Shown here: piece by piece, positions 12,386-24,602 of the stretch
How the letters are laid out: the number at the start of each line of letters is the position of its first letter
Numbering within the stretch: the first letter of the stretch is position 1
Source of the DNA: Scalesia atractyloides
Taxonomy: Eukaryota > Streptophyta > Magnoliopsida > Asterales > Asteraceae
Direction: 5' to 3'
Assembly: GCA_947069175.1 (NCBI GenBank)
Contig: CAMTDV010000018.1
Location: forward strand, 46,450,869-46,514,868
Length of the DNA: 64,000 nt
Position numbers and translations under genes: made by a program
Notes under the pieces: model-generated
Seen by the model: only the letters and a program-made list of their open reading frames with translations
The model's database searches: none
What the model was told of the DNA's origin: nothing

Positions 12386-12700
12386 CTATGTCTGGAAAGG
12401 AGTTTTGTCAATCATGTTTCGTAAATGCCTCAGGGACCTCGTCCCACAGATAAGGTTAATGTCCAAGGTTACCTCCTCCGCCTCGCCGTCACTGCTGTAG
12501 TCAGGAACTTTTGCATTCAAGAGGGAAGAATAGCCATCTTTTACGGAAACAAGCTCAAGGTCTCGTTTGGTAACTACGTCAGCCATAAGCTCCGCAATAA
12601 AAGCGACGTCGATAGCCTCATTGTGCGAGTCAAGAGTAATAATAGGATTCGAAGTCGAAGGTATCTCGTTCCCGTCAAAAATTATCCTGTGCACATACAT
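12386..12700 (-). pseudogene. B small ORF between PBS and gag, acidic C-terminal half
   Basis: A 104-residue open stretch starts about 340 bp downstream of the PBS on the sense strand and contains an acidic SSDGEAEEVTLD segment. Its position corresponds to the 208-residue ORF upstream of gag in G, but the sequence is not visibly related. It could be a decayed relative, part of gag, or chance. Confidence 0.3.
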
Positions 12701-13037
12701 GCATATATATTAATGTATAATAATGTTACTTAGTATATACAGGCAAATAAATGCAACATGTCACATATAACTCTCGTTGGTTCTTTCGGAGATCATTTCG
12801 TCTTTGGCAAGTCTATCCCACATGGACTGACTATACCTCATTTGGCACATCAGTCGGGGTATTCTCCCTCCCTACTAAGTGTCCTTGCTTTGACTTTCCT
12901 TTGAAAAATGTTTGATTCATGGATCTTGGCGCTTTCGTAAATTCAATGAAAACCTTTTTGTAAAAATGTTTTCATGAGAGAATCCTAGTGATTGTAGTCT
13001 AGACTCGAGAAGAAATCCTAGTTCACTACAATCGAAT
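12701..13037 (-). other. B untranslated leader
   Basis: Non-coding stretch between the PBS and the first readable ORF on the sense strand. No palindrome arrays of the copia kind are present. Confidence 0.5.
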
Positions 13038-13048
13038 CTCTGATACCA
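13038..13048 (-). other. Primer binding site of B (tRNA-iMet type)
   Basis: The plus strand reads CTCTGATACCA, that is TGGTATCAGAG on the sense strand, three bases inside the 5' LTR edge at 13052. It is complementary to the 3' end of plant initiator tRNA-Met. Confidence 0.9.
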
Positions 13049-13051
13049 ACC

Positions 13052-16000
13052 TGTCAAACCCTGTCTTTTGCGGAAGCGTGTGTGTGTGACTTGATCAATT
13101 TTCATTGCATTCGATTATGATAAACAACTATATGATAAAAACAACTATGTTCATCCACTCATAAGTTTAAAATATTACAAACCATAAGTTGTTTAAACTA
13201 CCAACCATCACAAATCCTTAGTTTAATTTACAACCATAAGTTTATAAAGTTCCATAAAGGACTTATTTAACAAAAGTTCATATTTATGAGGCTTTGCATC
13301 CTATATCTCATCAAGGATGAGAGATATGGATCAAACCCTCCCAAAAGTGGATGACATCTAGACTTGAAGTTCAAAAGTTTGATTGTAACGCCAGCACCAA
13401 GATCCGCCTAATTTCCTGAAATACATGTAAGTTGAAAGCATCAACAAAAGTTGAGCGAGCTCATGTGTTTTAAGTTTGCGCATCAAATGATTCTCAAAAA
13501 CATTTGAAAGTTTACAGTATCGAATATAGTATGTAGAACGTCTATGAACATGTTGATCATTAATGTTTTGCAAGGACATTAACATATGTGACGACATTGG
13601 AGGTACTCAACCCGTGTAGGCAATTTAAGTGTCGAACCCTCGACAGTGGACACAACAGCACTCTAAGTGGTCTCCCGTGGACCGTGAGTGGGGCTCGCCT
13701 GTACCCATTAGATCTAACCTTTGTTCCTTGGTCCTCAAAAGGATTAATGGCACCTTAGTTGCAGCCTATGCTCACATGATCTAATTGTTCATTCCATAGT
13801 TCAATCATACCCTTGTTAACATGTATTTCCCCCGAAAGTTGTAAACCGAAAACATTAAGTAAAAGGGGGACATGAACTCACAAGTTTGCGTCCATAATCT
13901 CATGTACTTAAATTAGATCTCCTCGAGCCATACTACAACCTACACACGTGTTAGGTTTTATTAGACGCTTAGGTCGTGTAACGACTCATAGCCTTATTTA
14001 TTTATTTAAGACTTGTTTTGGAATATTGTTAAAATAATATATTTTCAACTTGTTTCATCATATGCTTTTCACATACATATTCTTCAAGTATAGGTACACT
14101 TATATTTGTGTATTTTACCAAGTATTGGTTGTGCATTCCGGTATATATTTATACGTATGTGAGTACATATTTCTTGTGTTTAATTAAGTATTTTATACTT
14201 AATTTATGAATAATTTTCCGGAATATTATATTTATACTAATAAAATCACCAACATATTATTTCTTAAAATATCTATATTTTAAGAGGATTTTTATAGAAA
14301 AGCATCTATAAATTTCATCATGGCAAAATAAGTATATTTTTCGTATATATCTTAAAAGTAATATTTTTAAGATTAAAAGTAGAAAAAGAAAATATGCATT
14401 TTTAGTTTCCAGTAAATATTATATTCTTGATTTGTTTAAGAAAATATATTTTTCTCCATTTAAAATAATATATTTTCTTCTTTGACAAAATATGATATAT
14501 TTTGTAATAATTATAAAAATTTCATATTTTTCCGTTTCTTTAGTTTCAAGAACATTGTTTATTACATTTGTTAAGTGACAAATTTATTTCCGGAATATAT
14601 AAATATAGTCCAAATGTCCGTTGTCTGATTTCTTCATTATTTGAATATAAGATATATTTACTTTTTTGTGATGTATTATTTTCAAGGTTTCTAATTTTTA
14701 GTATAACTAATATAAGCAATATACATGTAGCACATAATTTTTGCGATTTCTAAGTATATATTTTCCTAAATATAAACTTAGCCATTTTTATTAACAAAAA
14801 TTAACCTCCAATACTTGCAATTTTTATAACAAAAATTATGGCAACTATTCATATTAAAACCAAGATCAAAATTACTTGTAGACACTTGTTTAAAAATTAT
14901 TTTTCTAAGTGTTTAATTTTTACAAAAATTTTGCCATAGTTTCCCTTAAAAATGGAGGTTTCCATGCTTAATAGCATATCATTTTCTTTTCAAAAATTCA
15001 TCATCAATCATCAACAATTTACATATAACTCACCATAAGCCAGAATATGCATTTTTACAACATGATGTCAACTTGAAGTTTTATAAAACTTTGTAGTCTT
15101 TAACATGTTGTTTAGCAAGGTTTAAGAACACTAAATCCATGGTTTTTATTTAATAAAACTCCTTCTTGTAAAATTTCATTCTTTACAACTTACAACTTGA
15201 TTTTACAAACATCATTCTCCTTGCATTTTTCATGCTATATATACCTTTTTAGTTTCATTTTAACACTTAAGACATGTTCACTTTCTTTTAAAACCAAGTC
15301 ATGTTGAATCTTGATGTGAATTTTAGCTTTTTTAAATGTTCATCTTTGAAATTTCACATTTTTAAGATTCACAACTTGTAGGAATCATCATCCTACACAA
15401 ATCATGTTCATCTTCAAGTTTACTTTTAACATAAAGGATGATCACCATGATTTTTCTCAAGATCCATCCTTACACTTGCTAGATCATGTGTTTAATCATC
15501 ATCTAGCAAACTACTTATGATGATCTACATCATAACACAAGAAATCATCAAACAAGTTTACTACACACACTTAAACAACTTTGATCTTTATGTTTTTAAG
15601 CTTTATGTTCATGTTCATCATTATGTTTTGGTGTGATTATTTAGATTACCAAGTTACATCTTACTTTAACCACTAAAATCAAGTGTAAAAACAAGATCAA
15701 GAGAGCTTACTACTAGCACAATGGTTAGGGAAGAACAAGATGCAAGATGAAGAAGAAAAGAGGTGGTTAATAGCTCCACAAGGTGGTCCTTCAAGTCTCC
15801 TTGCTTTCAACCTTCTTAAGTATCCTTGATACACCTTAGAACACCCTTGGATTACTAGATTTTAGTGGAGGAAGATGATGGGGGGGGTATGTTCGGCCGA
15901 GAGCATGAGAGGGAGGAGTGGTGTCTGAGTTTTGATTTCTTTGTGATAAGATTAAGTGTTCCTCCATGCTTCTCATGTCCTTTTAACCTCCATCAACCTT

Positions 16001-16850
16001 TTTAACCATAAGGTTTTGTGCCCAATATCTAGATAACAAATCTAATAAAATAATCAAATAAAATCATGGGTGTGGGACCCATGTTGTAACCGTCCATGGG
16101 GTGGGGTCTTTAGTTGGATTTTTAAGTTAGTTAATTTTGTTAGGATTCAAGTGTAAAGTTAAAGGTTTAATGTGTTTAGGGAATTTTTAATGTGTAAGAT
16201 GATTTTCGATGATTATAACTAGGTTCATGACATCAAAAAAATGCCTCTAGCTAGATTTTGGTGTTTCGGGTAGTATCCGGTTATTCGTTTGGTTACCGGT
16301 TTGTTAAGGTGCTAAATTGCGCAGTTTAGTGTGCTTTAAGGTACCTTTTATGATGGTTTTGATTCCAAACACTAAAAAAAGTTATTCAGGACTATTAAAC
16401 CTCATTTCTACATTATTTTCTAGTGTTAAATTGCTGAATTTTGCTGAATTCTGCAGTATGCAGTTTTAGTGTGATTCAGGCCTTCTCTGATACTTAAATC
16501 ATCACTCGGAAGGTAGTTTTATGATTCCGACTTTCCTACATACCATTCTAGTGTAACTCTTGTTCCCAGGGCTCAATCTGTATCTTAACATCATGTCTGT
16601 CTGAGTACTGAACTCCCGTCAGTACTTCTAGTTAGCCTGATAGTTGTGCTAACTTTGTTTTGTGCACTAATTCAACCATACCGGGTTGCATGTAATAATG
16701 ATAAGTAGTCATGCAATATGTAATTCATCTGTATGTTCTTGAAAGCAATCAGGAAATCATTCATCTCATTGTTTAAATCGTGCACAACCATTAAGATATA
16801 AATTACTATTTATATTGTACGGAAATTATCTAAAAATACCAATTTTCACA
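13052..16850 (-). repeat. 5' LTR of B (3799 bp)
   Basis: It begins TGTCAAACCC and ends TTTTCACA, directly followed by GATTT and copia coding sequence. Compared with the partner LTR it has shorter G runs (7 bases at 15880-15886) and many substitutions. Confidence 0.9.
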
Positions 16851-17770
16851 GATTTGACATCCAACTGATAGACTTTAAATCCCTTCCATGCTGCGAATGC
16901 AAGAAATATTCGAATGGATTCTATGTGAGCTACTGTTGCGTAGACTTCCGTGTAGTCTATCCGTTCCTGCCGGTGAAATCCCTTGACAACAAGCCGAGCT
17001 TTGTTTCGAACTATAACCCCTCGATCGTCTCGCTTGCATTTAAATACCCATTTAGTATCAATCGCTTTCTGATTTTCAGGTAGGTCTACATGCTTCCACA
17101 CTCCTAACTTCTCAAACTGTAATAGTTCCTCTTGCATTGCTTGTACCCAGTTTTCATCGCCTAAAGCTTCAGAAACACTCTTTGGCTCTATCTGGGATAT
17201 GAAACATGAATAGTAGCAATACTCTTGAATTGGAGCAACACAAGTATAGAAACAACTCAAAGCTTTGTTTATTTGACTTCGTGTTCTCACACCAACTTGT
17301 AATTCGCCTATTATAGAATTTGACGGATGATAAGAATATGATCTTGGCATCACTTCACCTGGAACAACCACAGTATTCTCTTGATTTGTGAAATTTTGAT
17401 CTACCACTACTTCAACTTCAGGAGGACTACTCGGGCTTGTATTCATTCATTAAACTTGTAATCTGCTCTGCTTTTTCATCTGAAGAAGATTCTCCATCAG
17501 CATCGAATGTTGGAGCCTCGTCCGAGTCTCGAATCTGTGCTTCAGAAAGATTAGGAATCGCGGTAGTATTGACTGGTTCTGTAGTCGGTGTCACTTGTTC
17601 TGTTTGAGTTTCTTGACCACCGCTATTACTTGAACTAGCACCAGAAGAAGATGATCACAACGTGGGTTGATTAACCACAATTGGTCTGACGATTTGCTCT
17701 TGATTTGCTGATTAATGAAGATAATATAACACTGCAATTTCTTCATCGGATGGTTCTTTAGGCAAATCAA
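16851..17770 (-). pseudogene. C1 reverse transcriptase N-terminal part and linker
   Basis: The open stretch 17446-16851 encodes the copia RT start: ENWVQAMQEELLQFEKLGVW, DTKWVFKCKRDD, NKARLVVKGFHRQERIDY and KGFKVYQLDVKS, where insertion B interrupts. The upstream linker (17770-17450) is frameshifted. The catalytic YVDD box would lie in the missing part. Confidence 0.88.
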
Positions 17771-17776
17771 ATGATT

Positions 17777-18715
17777 TCACAAGTCTTGATAGTTGAATAA
17801 CCATGCATCACCTTTTCTCTGAACAGGATCCGTATAGTTAAAACAATCAACATGCTGTGCTTCAATTACTCTTCTCAACGAGGGAATATACACTCTTCGT
17901 AGCGGACTTGCATATCCGAAAAAGAAACCTTCGAAGGATTTATCCCCAAATTTGCCATGTTGATCGATTACAGTACATGGCGCTCCAAATGGTTCTAAGA
18001 ACTTCAAATTCGGTTTCCGTCGGTTGATCATCGCAAAACAGGTCTTCTTCGTTGGTTTGACTGTTAAGACTCTGTTAAGTGTGTAACAAGCCGTTGTAAC
18101 TGCTTCACTCCAGAAGCTGACTGGAAGCTTTGAGTCTGCAAGCATGGTTCTTGCAGTTTCGATTAAAGTTCTGTTTTTCCTTTCAGCGACACCGTTTTGC
18201 TGCAGAGTGTAGGGTGCACTAAACTCGTGCAAAATCCCTTTAGCGTTGCAGAATTCCCTCATTTTGGTGTTTTTGAACTCAGTACCGTTGTCACTTCTAA
18301 TGCGTCTCACCGGAAGATGGTACAGGTTCTCAAGTTTCTTGAAGAATCACTAAGTTTTCAAACGTCTCATCTTTTGATTCTTGGAAGAATACCCACGAGT
18401 ATCGGGAATAATCGTCTGTTACTACAAGTAGTAGAGATCTTCAGAGATGCTTCGGACATTCACTGGACTGAAGAGATCCATATGAAGTCTTTCAAGTGGC
18501 AACTTTATCGATTTGAGAATCTTTCTTGGATGAGATCTCTTGATCTGCTTTCCCTTTTTACACTCGAGGCAAGTATCTGACATATGAAAACTTTTCAGAT
18601 TCACACCTTCCACCAAATCATTATGCACCAAATGATTCATCTTTGTTATGTGAATGTGACCCATCTTTCTGTGCCATGAGAGTGATTCCTTCTCAGTAGC
18701 TTTCGAAACAAACAC
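17777..18715 (-). pseudogene. C1 integrase, frameshifted
   Basis: The zinc-binding HHCC motif (WHRKMGHIH ... CLECKKGKQ) and the first catalytic Asp (LHMDLFSPVN) are at 18715-18422. The second Asp (RSDNGTEF) and the Glu (NGVAERKNRTL) are at 18310-17777. The stretch 18311-18421 between them has lost its frame. Confidence 0.88.
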
Positions 18716-19119
18716 TGTGCCGTTTTTGAAAAAGTAGTAGCATTTCCCATGTCAAGAACATACAAATCATTCTCTCTTGGTGCACGCATGAGTATCCACT
18801 CGTCCGGAATTTTGAAACCCGGTTTGATGATCATGCATTCATCGTAGAAGTGAATGGTAAACTTCTTATCACAAATTTGAGAAACACTCAGAAGGTTGTA
18901 CTCAAGCTCCGCAATGTAGTTCACTTGATCAAATGAAACAACTCCGTTTGAGAGCTTTCCCTCGGCGACAATCCTTCCACCTTGGTTTCCAGCAAATCCA
19001 ACATATCCGCCGTTGATAGCTTTTATGTCGAACAAGAGCGCTTTCATTCCTGTCATATGTCTGGAAGCTCCACTATCCAGAATCCACTTGGAGAGTATGG
19101 ATCTCTGGAGCCCCTGCAC
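18716..19119 (-). pseudogene. C1 protease and pre-integrase region
   Basis: The open stretch begins LQRSILSKWILDSGASRHMTG, with the copia protease active site DSGA, and continues through FAGNQGGRIVAEGKL and YNLLSVSQICDK, the usual segment before the integrase zinc finger. A frame change separates it from integrase. Confidence 0.88.
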
Positions 19120-21026
19120 ATTTCAACAATTAGTTAAACAACGTGACCCAAGCCTTCTTGGTCTTGGGTTGAATTGGATAACCATCATCATAATCAAATT
19201 CACACTCGTCAGCATAATCAAATTCATATTCATCATCTGGATTTTCTATGATGTTTATGTTTGAAAAAACTTCACTTTCTTTTTATCTTTCAAACATTTG
19301 ACATTTTCAATTTTGATTTCAGATTTTGATTCTTTCATGTTATCACTAGTCTTAATAGTCTCAGACTTAGCGATTTCAGAGTTTGATTCTTTCATGTTAT
19401 CACTAGTCTTAACAGGCTCAGACTTAGTGATTTCAGATGTTGGCAACTTCATTTTTGCAATCCAGGCTTGTGATTTTATGTTAGCCTTTTTGATGTAAAA
19501 CTTTGTTTCGTTTGCTTTTGAAGATTCACCTTTTTTGAAAGTTGAATTTGCAAACTTCTTTTCAGATTTAAGTTTCTCTTCAGGTTTTGATTTGTTTGTT
19601 TTCAAAATCGTGACCGGTTTTACAAACTTTGGTTGCTTGGTTTCACAACATCTGAACTTTCTTTCTTTCGAAGATAAGCCGGTTTTGATTTCGGACACTT
19701 CCGTGCAATATGACCAATTTCGTTGCACTTGAAGCAAATCCGATTATCCTTTGATTGTCCACTCATGGATTTTACACCACTTGTGGCTTTCGCCTTATCT
19801 CGAAGTTCTTTCTGTTTCTTAAACTCGTCGTTTGATTGCTTCCCAATCAAACTCTACTCATGAACCGTGTTTGTCCCATAAACGAATTTCTTGTTTTTAT
19901 CTTTGTACTCGTGAAATGGTGACATGTTCTTAACCGGTTCTTCTTCCTCATCTAGACCCAACCCAGCTCTCTGGTTTTCTGGATGATCACTACCCTTTCT
20001 CCGGTAGTTATTGTAATTTCTTTTGGGTTTAGAATAGAATTTCTTTTCATTTTTCTCCAGGTCTTCTGATGTGACTTCAACCAGTTTAAACAGTTTATCC
20101 CATTGATCTTCTTTGACGTTCCGAATCGGAAAAATGTCATCAAAGTATAATCTATCAGATTCCTTAACCTTGTACATGACAACGTTAGGATCATCACAAA
20201 GATCATCTTCCGATGATGTATTGTCATTTTCGGAATTTGAGTCAGAACTTTTCAAACTCGAGGTGGCGCTCTCAAAGCTGCCATCATCAGAATCGTTCAG
20301 AACATTTTCCACCACCTTTTTCACTACCGCATTGTTATCATTTGATTTAGTATAGACTACATCAATATTCTCCGGCAACTCATTTTTCTTTTCAGATAAC
20401 AACTCAATGTTGAGTGCCTTATCCATCCCATCAACCGTTTTGTGACAATACTTCTCGCATAGGGGAGGAGGAACATTGCTGTATTCTTTACCAATTTTAT
20501 TTTTTGGGTTTTCTTCCGATGGAATAGTGGGAAGAATGTGATCAATGACATATGCGCTAGTTGTGTAACTTCTTAAAAGTTGTTGAACACGTTCTGTTTC
20601 AATTTTCATATCCTGGAGTTGTTGCTTGGTTTCAGCAATGGTGTTGATATAAATGTTTATTGGTTTTTGTTTATCCATTACTGTACCTTTCAACATCCTT
20701 ATAGTATCGTGTTGTTCAATATTATTTCTATCGAGCCTGCCATAATCATCTTTCATTTTGTCATACGCTTCCTTCATTGTACGATAATCATATTTGAAAT
20801 GTTCATTATGTACATTGAGTTCTTCGATGAATTGTGATTTTTCCGGGCATTCAGCACATGGCTTGATACATTTTATGCAAGGTTTTACAACCTCCACAAC
20901 TTGCACTTTGATAACTTCCTTTACCTCTGAACCTACCTTGGTTAGATTTGCCATCATAGTTTTATCGGCAAAGTCCTTGAGGTTTTTCAGCAGTTGCTTC
21001 TTGAACAACATCAGTAACTTCTTCAT
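19120..21026 (-). pseudogene. C1 Gag C-terminal half: coiled coil and CCHC knuckle
   Basis: The 390-residue open stretch 21026-19854 has a Cys-rich CIKPCAECPEK segment, then a long predicted coiled coil rich in Lys/Asp/Asn (through KQQLQDMKIETERVQQLL) and the conserved YVIDHILP. The next piece (19850-19620) carries the intact knuckle CFKCNEIGHIARKC. The rest (19737-19255) is Lys/Ser-rich, with two near-identical repeats of a segment containing SDNMKES. Breaks lie at the ends of each piece. Confidence 0.8.
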
Positions 21027-22734
21027 TCGATTTCTCCTCGATCACTTGCTCTTGAGAACTTCCATCAAAGTTACCTGCAAAACTATCACAAGAGTTAAAA
21101 GATAATATGCCTTGTTTCTTTATGTGAAGATACTCCTCTTCCTCCTGTTGTTGCAGATACAGTTCCAATAAAATATTCTATAGAGCTGCTGCTTCTTCCG
21201 TAGAAGTATCTTCAACGATCTCAGCCATCAATGCAACTCTGGTCTTCTTACCGATATAAGAATTCCAATCGAAGCCATCATCTTCGTTTGAAGCAACCAT
21301 TGCCTTCTCAGTGTTGTTACTGTTTAGTTTCTCTTGGATTCAACCTGTGTCTTCTTTGGGAAAGGCTTGTATTGAAGAGATTTCTTGTAATACTCGTTGC
21401 CTCCACCAAATGGACTCTGATTTCCCGTTGCTTCAGGGTTTTTGCATTCTCTCTTGAAATGCCCTTTCTGTCAGCATCTAAAATAAGTGACTTTCAATTT
21501 GTTGAACCTTAGCTTGTTGCTTGAATTTCCGATATCTCGGCCAGTGAGTGTAACAAACTTTGTGACCCTTCGAATGATAGAAGCTAGTGACCACTTGATA
21601 TCCATCAGCTCAAGATCTTCTTCATCCACCTGATCGTAGTCTTTGGCGGTCAATTTGGGATTGCCGATCTTTCCTGCTACAAGACTTTCATATGATTCTA
21701 GAACAGTGGCAAGAAGTGACATGTGCTATTTTGCAACTTGCTCAGAAACAACATTGTTTAGATTTATAGCAATGTTACACTTGTACACATTTGGATCAGA
21801 ATTTGTTTTTTGATTCTGATTTGCTTGACTCTGATAAGAAGCATTTGACCCTATGCTTGAGAACGAAGAGCTTTGTGGACTTTGATCATATTGTGGTTGA
21901 TTCTGTGGCGAAGAAGTTATGTTTGCATTAAATGATGTTTGAATCTTTGGGCTTGAAATGTTGTCTTGCATTCCGTTCTTGTAATACAGGCCAACATCTT
22001 GAACCATGTTAGCATTCTTCGACTTTGCGATCTTTAGAAGTTCCATCTCGTGACCTTCTAGTTTATCGATGAATGTAGACAGCTTAAAGAATTCCTAGTT
22101 ATGACTTTATTTCAAGACCATGAGGTACATAGTCCATTCTCCGTCAGGTAACGCATCTGCAAGCTTATCGATGTACTCTTGTTCTGTCTTCTCGAGATCG
22201 TGTCTCCTCATTTGGACTTTTAGATGACAGAAACGCTCAATCATCTGCTTCATTGTCTCTCCCTTCAACATGTTAAAGATATCGAACTCCTTCAGGATGA
22301 GAGCTTTCTTACTCTTGATCATCTCTGCGCTTCCTTGATATTTCTTTTGCAGTGATAGCCAGAGATCTCTCGCAATCGTATATTTAGGCAACAAAACCAG
22401 AATGTCCTCTTTAACGGATTATTGAATGAGGCATATCATCTTTTCTTAGTAATGTACTCATCTTTCTGTATTTTAGTATACTTGTACTTCTCCAGAACTT
22501 GCTGATGTTCGTCTAATGGAACGGTATAACCTCTCTCAATCGAACCCAGCCTTGGAAATGCATGGCCTGAACCCAATAAGTAAATTTCTCTTTCCATCCT
22601 TCATACTCGTCCATGCTCATTAACTTCGGCGGTTTAACGGACGTGCCCATCTCATTGTCAAGATTGACTTGTTGAATCACGTTGGCATTGGATGTACCCA
22701 CTGCTGTCATGTACGCTCTCTGTAGATCACCCAT
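21027..22734 (-). pseudogene. C1 Gag N-terminal half, broken
   Basis: The likely start codon is at 22734 (protein begins MGDLQRAYMTA). Pieces at 22734-22513, 22394-22107 and 22046-21726 give the copia Gag core (PKLMSMDEYEGWKEKFTYW; SLQKKYQGSAEMIKSKKA; MIERFCHLKVQMRRHDLEK; ALPDGEWTMYLMV). The knuckle near 21480 reads FRC, stop, QKGHFKREC, so a stop interrupts it. Confidence 0.82.
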
Positions 22735-23375
22735 CGCGAATATCGAGACACGTACACTGAAAACACGTTTAAACTTTGAAAACAATTAGATTTACTACAA
22801 GTTCGGTCGAACTTGTAGTTTGAATGAAAAATTTCAGACTTTTCAACCACAAGTTCGGTCAAACTTATGGATTCTGATTGAAAAGTATCCCTGAGCAACC
22901 TCGGTCGAACTTGCACTTGAGTTTATAAGAAAGATTTGCAAGTACGGGCGAACTTATATAAACTTTCCTGATTTTTATCAAGTTTGGTCGAACTTGATAA
23001 AATATCAATTACTTTTTAGTAAGTTCGGGCGAACTTAGCTGAATTTTATCAAAATAACCTCAAGTTCGAGCGACTTGGTAAAAACTCACTCAAAAATTGA
23101 CTTTTTAAAGCAAGTTCAGCCGAACTTAGGTAACAAGTTCGATCATGGTGAGTTTGGAAAACATGGTTTTGCAACAATTTGACACCAATTCGTTTGATTT
23201 TAGACTCCAAACTCTCAGGGGTTTATTTATGATGTATTTAACATGTCATATTCAAAATTGGACATAATTTGCCCATGAATTCTTCATTTTTGTGTAAAAG
23301 TTAAGAAAAATAGAAGAATGGAGTAGAATTAGAAGTGTTCTTGTCTTGATATCAATCGAATCAGGCTATTCTAGA
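22735..23375 (-). promoter_or_regulatory. C1 gag leader with palindrome array
   Basis: Eight or nine copies of a palindrome with core AAGTTCG-NN-CGAACTT start near 22798, 22850, 22896, 22939, 22979, 23020, 23061, 23111 and 23133. The central six intervals are 46, 43, 40, 41, 41 and 50 bp. Several copies carry changes of the kind expected from deamination of methylated CpG. Between the array and the gag ATG the sense strand has CTAAT followed by a T-rich stretch and TTTTCAG, like a branch point and 3' splice site. Confidence 0.75.
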
Positions 23376-23689
23376 TTTGATATCTAATGATTACCAAACA
23401 ACAAGAATTAGTCAATTAATCGTCAATTTTATTGATATAACGTTAAGTCTCCAAATTGATAGAGCTTCGCCTCTAAGATGTAAAAGTTACAAATGACCAA
23501 GACAAGCTAGCTATTTATTGGAATACAAGTTCGCCAGTGGGGAGATGAGTTTGCCCGAACTTGACTTCACAAACACTTCATGAGCGAATTTGTCCTATTT
23601 ACATATAAATACTTCATTTCGCTAGCCTATTAATTTCTAAACTATACAGACTCGATATAAGACTAAGACATAGACATTCTGCACCAACA
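23376..23689 (-). repeat. C1 5' LTR, truncated
   Basis: It matches the LTR of E from its TTTGATATCTAA motif to the terminal CACCAACA at 23689. About 47 bp that should lie to the left (PBS and the LTR's own end) are missing. The junction falls at TTTGATA, a motif present in E both in the PBS region and inside the LTR. Confidence 0.8.
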
Positions 23690-23696
23690 AATATTG

Positions 23697-24014
23697 ATGG
23701 CCAATAAACGAGAAAGCCTCACAAAGGATGCTTTAGTGATGCATAAGGTAAATACTTTTTGATTTCTTTATTATTTTATAAATTATTTATTTATATTTGT
23801 ATTAACCTAAGTTTCCTGTATTGATGTTATAGCTTAGAGAAATAGTTATGCGCGACAAGGATAACTATAGGATTGTCTGGTTACAACACATGTACACATC
23901 TTTCAAGAAAGTAATATAATCCGGAAGTAGATGATTTTGCAACCAATGCAACAAGATTCAGTTATGCTCAAGGTGAAATTGTTATTTTTATACTTTATGG
24001 TTTTTGGCATCCTA
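23697..24014 (+). pseudogene. Exon-intron-like gene remnant, family not recognised
   Basis: An ATG at 23697 opens MANKRESLTKDALVMHK, which ends exactly at a GTAAAT donor (23748). A T-rich 85-bp stretch ends in TTATAG at 23832, and the frame continues in phase with LREIVMRDKDNYRIVWLQHM. A stop follows shortly. About 15 bp later a different frame reads PEVDDFATNATRFSYAQ up to a GTGAAA. Donor, AT-rich intron and acceptor look like a real plant gene with a later frameshift. The ATG lies only 8 bp from the C1 LTR edge, so the true 5' end may be lost. I do not recognise the protein. Confidence 0.35.
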
Positions 24015-24189
24015 AATTATTAACCTTTTTTGATTCGTTCTCACATTGATTGTTCATTATGTATTTCCTACGAACTGAAAGGATGATTGTAGTGCTTTTT
24101 ATTTACAGCTATAGTCTTGGTGAGAATTCATTTATGCAATAGGCATAATTTAAAACTAGAAAATGACATTTATTCTTTATGGCCGGCTT

Positions 24190-24383
24190 GGTTATTAAAG
24201 GCGCGAGGCGCACTCAGGGCGATTTGTTGGGCCCGGGACTTTCTCGTTTTAATAACATTATTGGCATACATCAACTAACCCGAAGATTAAATGCGCGAGG
24301 CGCACTCAGGGCGACTATTGGGCCCGAGGTCTTATTTGTTCCCAGGCGCACTTGGGCGATCACTTTAATAACTATGATGGCCA
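24190..24383. repeat. GC-rich direct repeat, two copies
   Basis: Two copies of a block containing GCGCGAGGCGCACTCAGGGC, followed by TTGGGCCCG and an AT-rich ending (TTTAATAAC), start near 24197 and 24289. A third partial GGCGCACTTGGGCGAT lies at about 24344. The GC content stands out against AT-rich surroundings. Confidence 0.55.
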
Positions 24384-24602
24384 GATTTTTCTTCCCTTTA
24401 TGGTGATGCTGATGTTAATAGCAATAAAGGCACAAGCTGATACAAAGATCCACTCTGCTCAATCATATGTATTAACCATTTCGTGCTTCAGGTTTTCTCA
24501 ATAGATGGTCTTTGCCCCAGGATTATTCAAATATAAGCTTAATGACTCGCAAGATTATTCCTATATAGAAATTTGTTCACTCCTTGTTGTATCACACTTG
24601 TA

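Larger units (their letters stand above)
2921..16850 (-). mobile_element. Ty3/gypsy chromovirus B (Tekay/Del-like), full length but decayed
   Basis: This 13.9-kb element has LTRs at 2921-6733 and 13052-16850, a PPT next to the left LTR and a tRNA-Met PBS next to the right LTR, so it reads on the minus strand. Internal order on that strand is leader, degenerate gag, CCHC knuckle, protease, RT, RNase H, integrase, chromodomain-like tail. This is the gypsy order, and the tail and long LTRs point to the Tekay/Del chromovirus group. It is inserted in the RT region of copia C1. Multiple stops and frameshifts and a mutated protease active site show that it is not autonomous. Confidence 0.9.
16851..23689 (-). 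mobile_element. Ty1/copia element C1 (Sirevirus-like), partial
   Basis: Minus-strand order from the right: truncated 5' LTR, leader with palindromes, gag, protease, integrase, first part of RT. RT continues at 2920-2812 across insertion B. Protease-integrase-RT order identifies copia. The long Gag with a coiled-coil segment between two knuckles, and the palindrome arrays, are shared with elements D and E. All coding pieces carry stops or frameshifts. Confidence 0.9.

Noticed and set aside
10500..12453. Several plus-strand frames in the B internal region considered as a captured host gene
   Set aside because: None shows introns, domains or composition beyond chance; the region is where decayed gag is expected.
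13052..16850. Left LTR of B plus A considered as a simple LTR-internal-LTR-internal-LTR tandem from LTR recombination
   Set aside because: 109 bp of copia DNA lies between the A internal region and the next LTR, which such recombination would not leave.
24179..24406. A 75-codon plus-strand open frame
   Set aside because: It runs through the GC-rich direct repeat, whose two copies are read in the same low-complexity way; no domain or gene structure.
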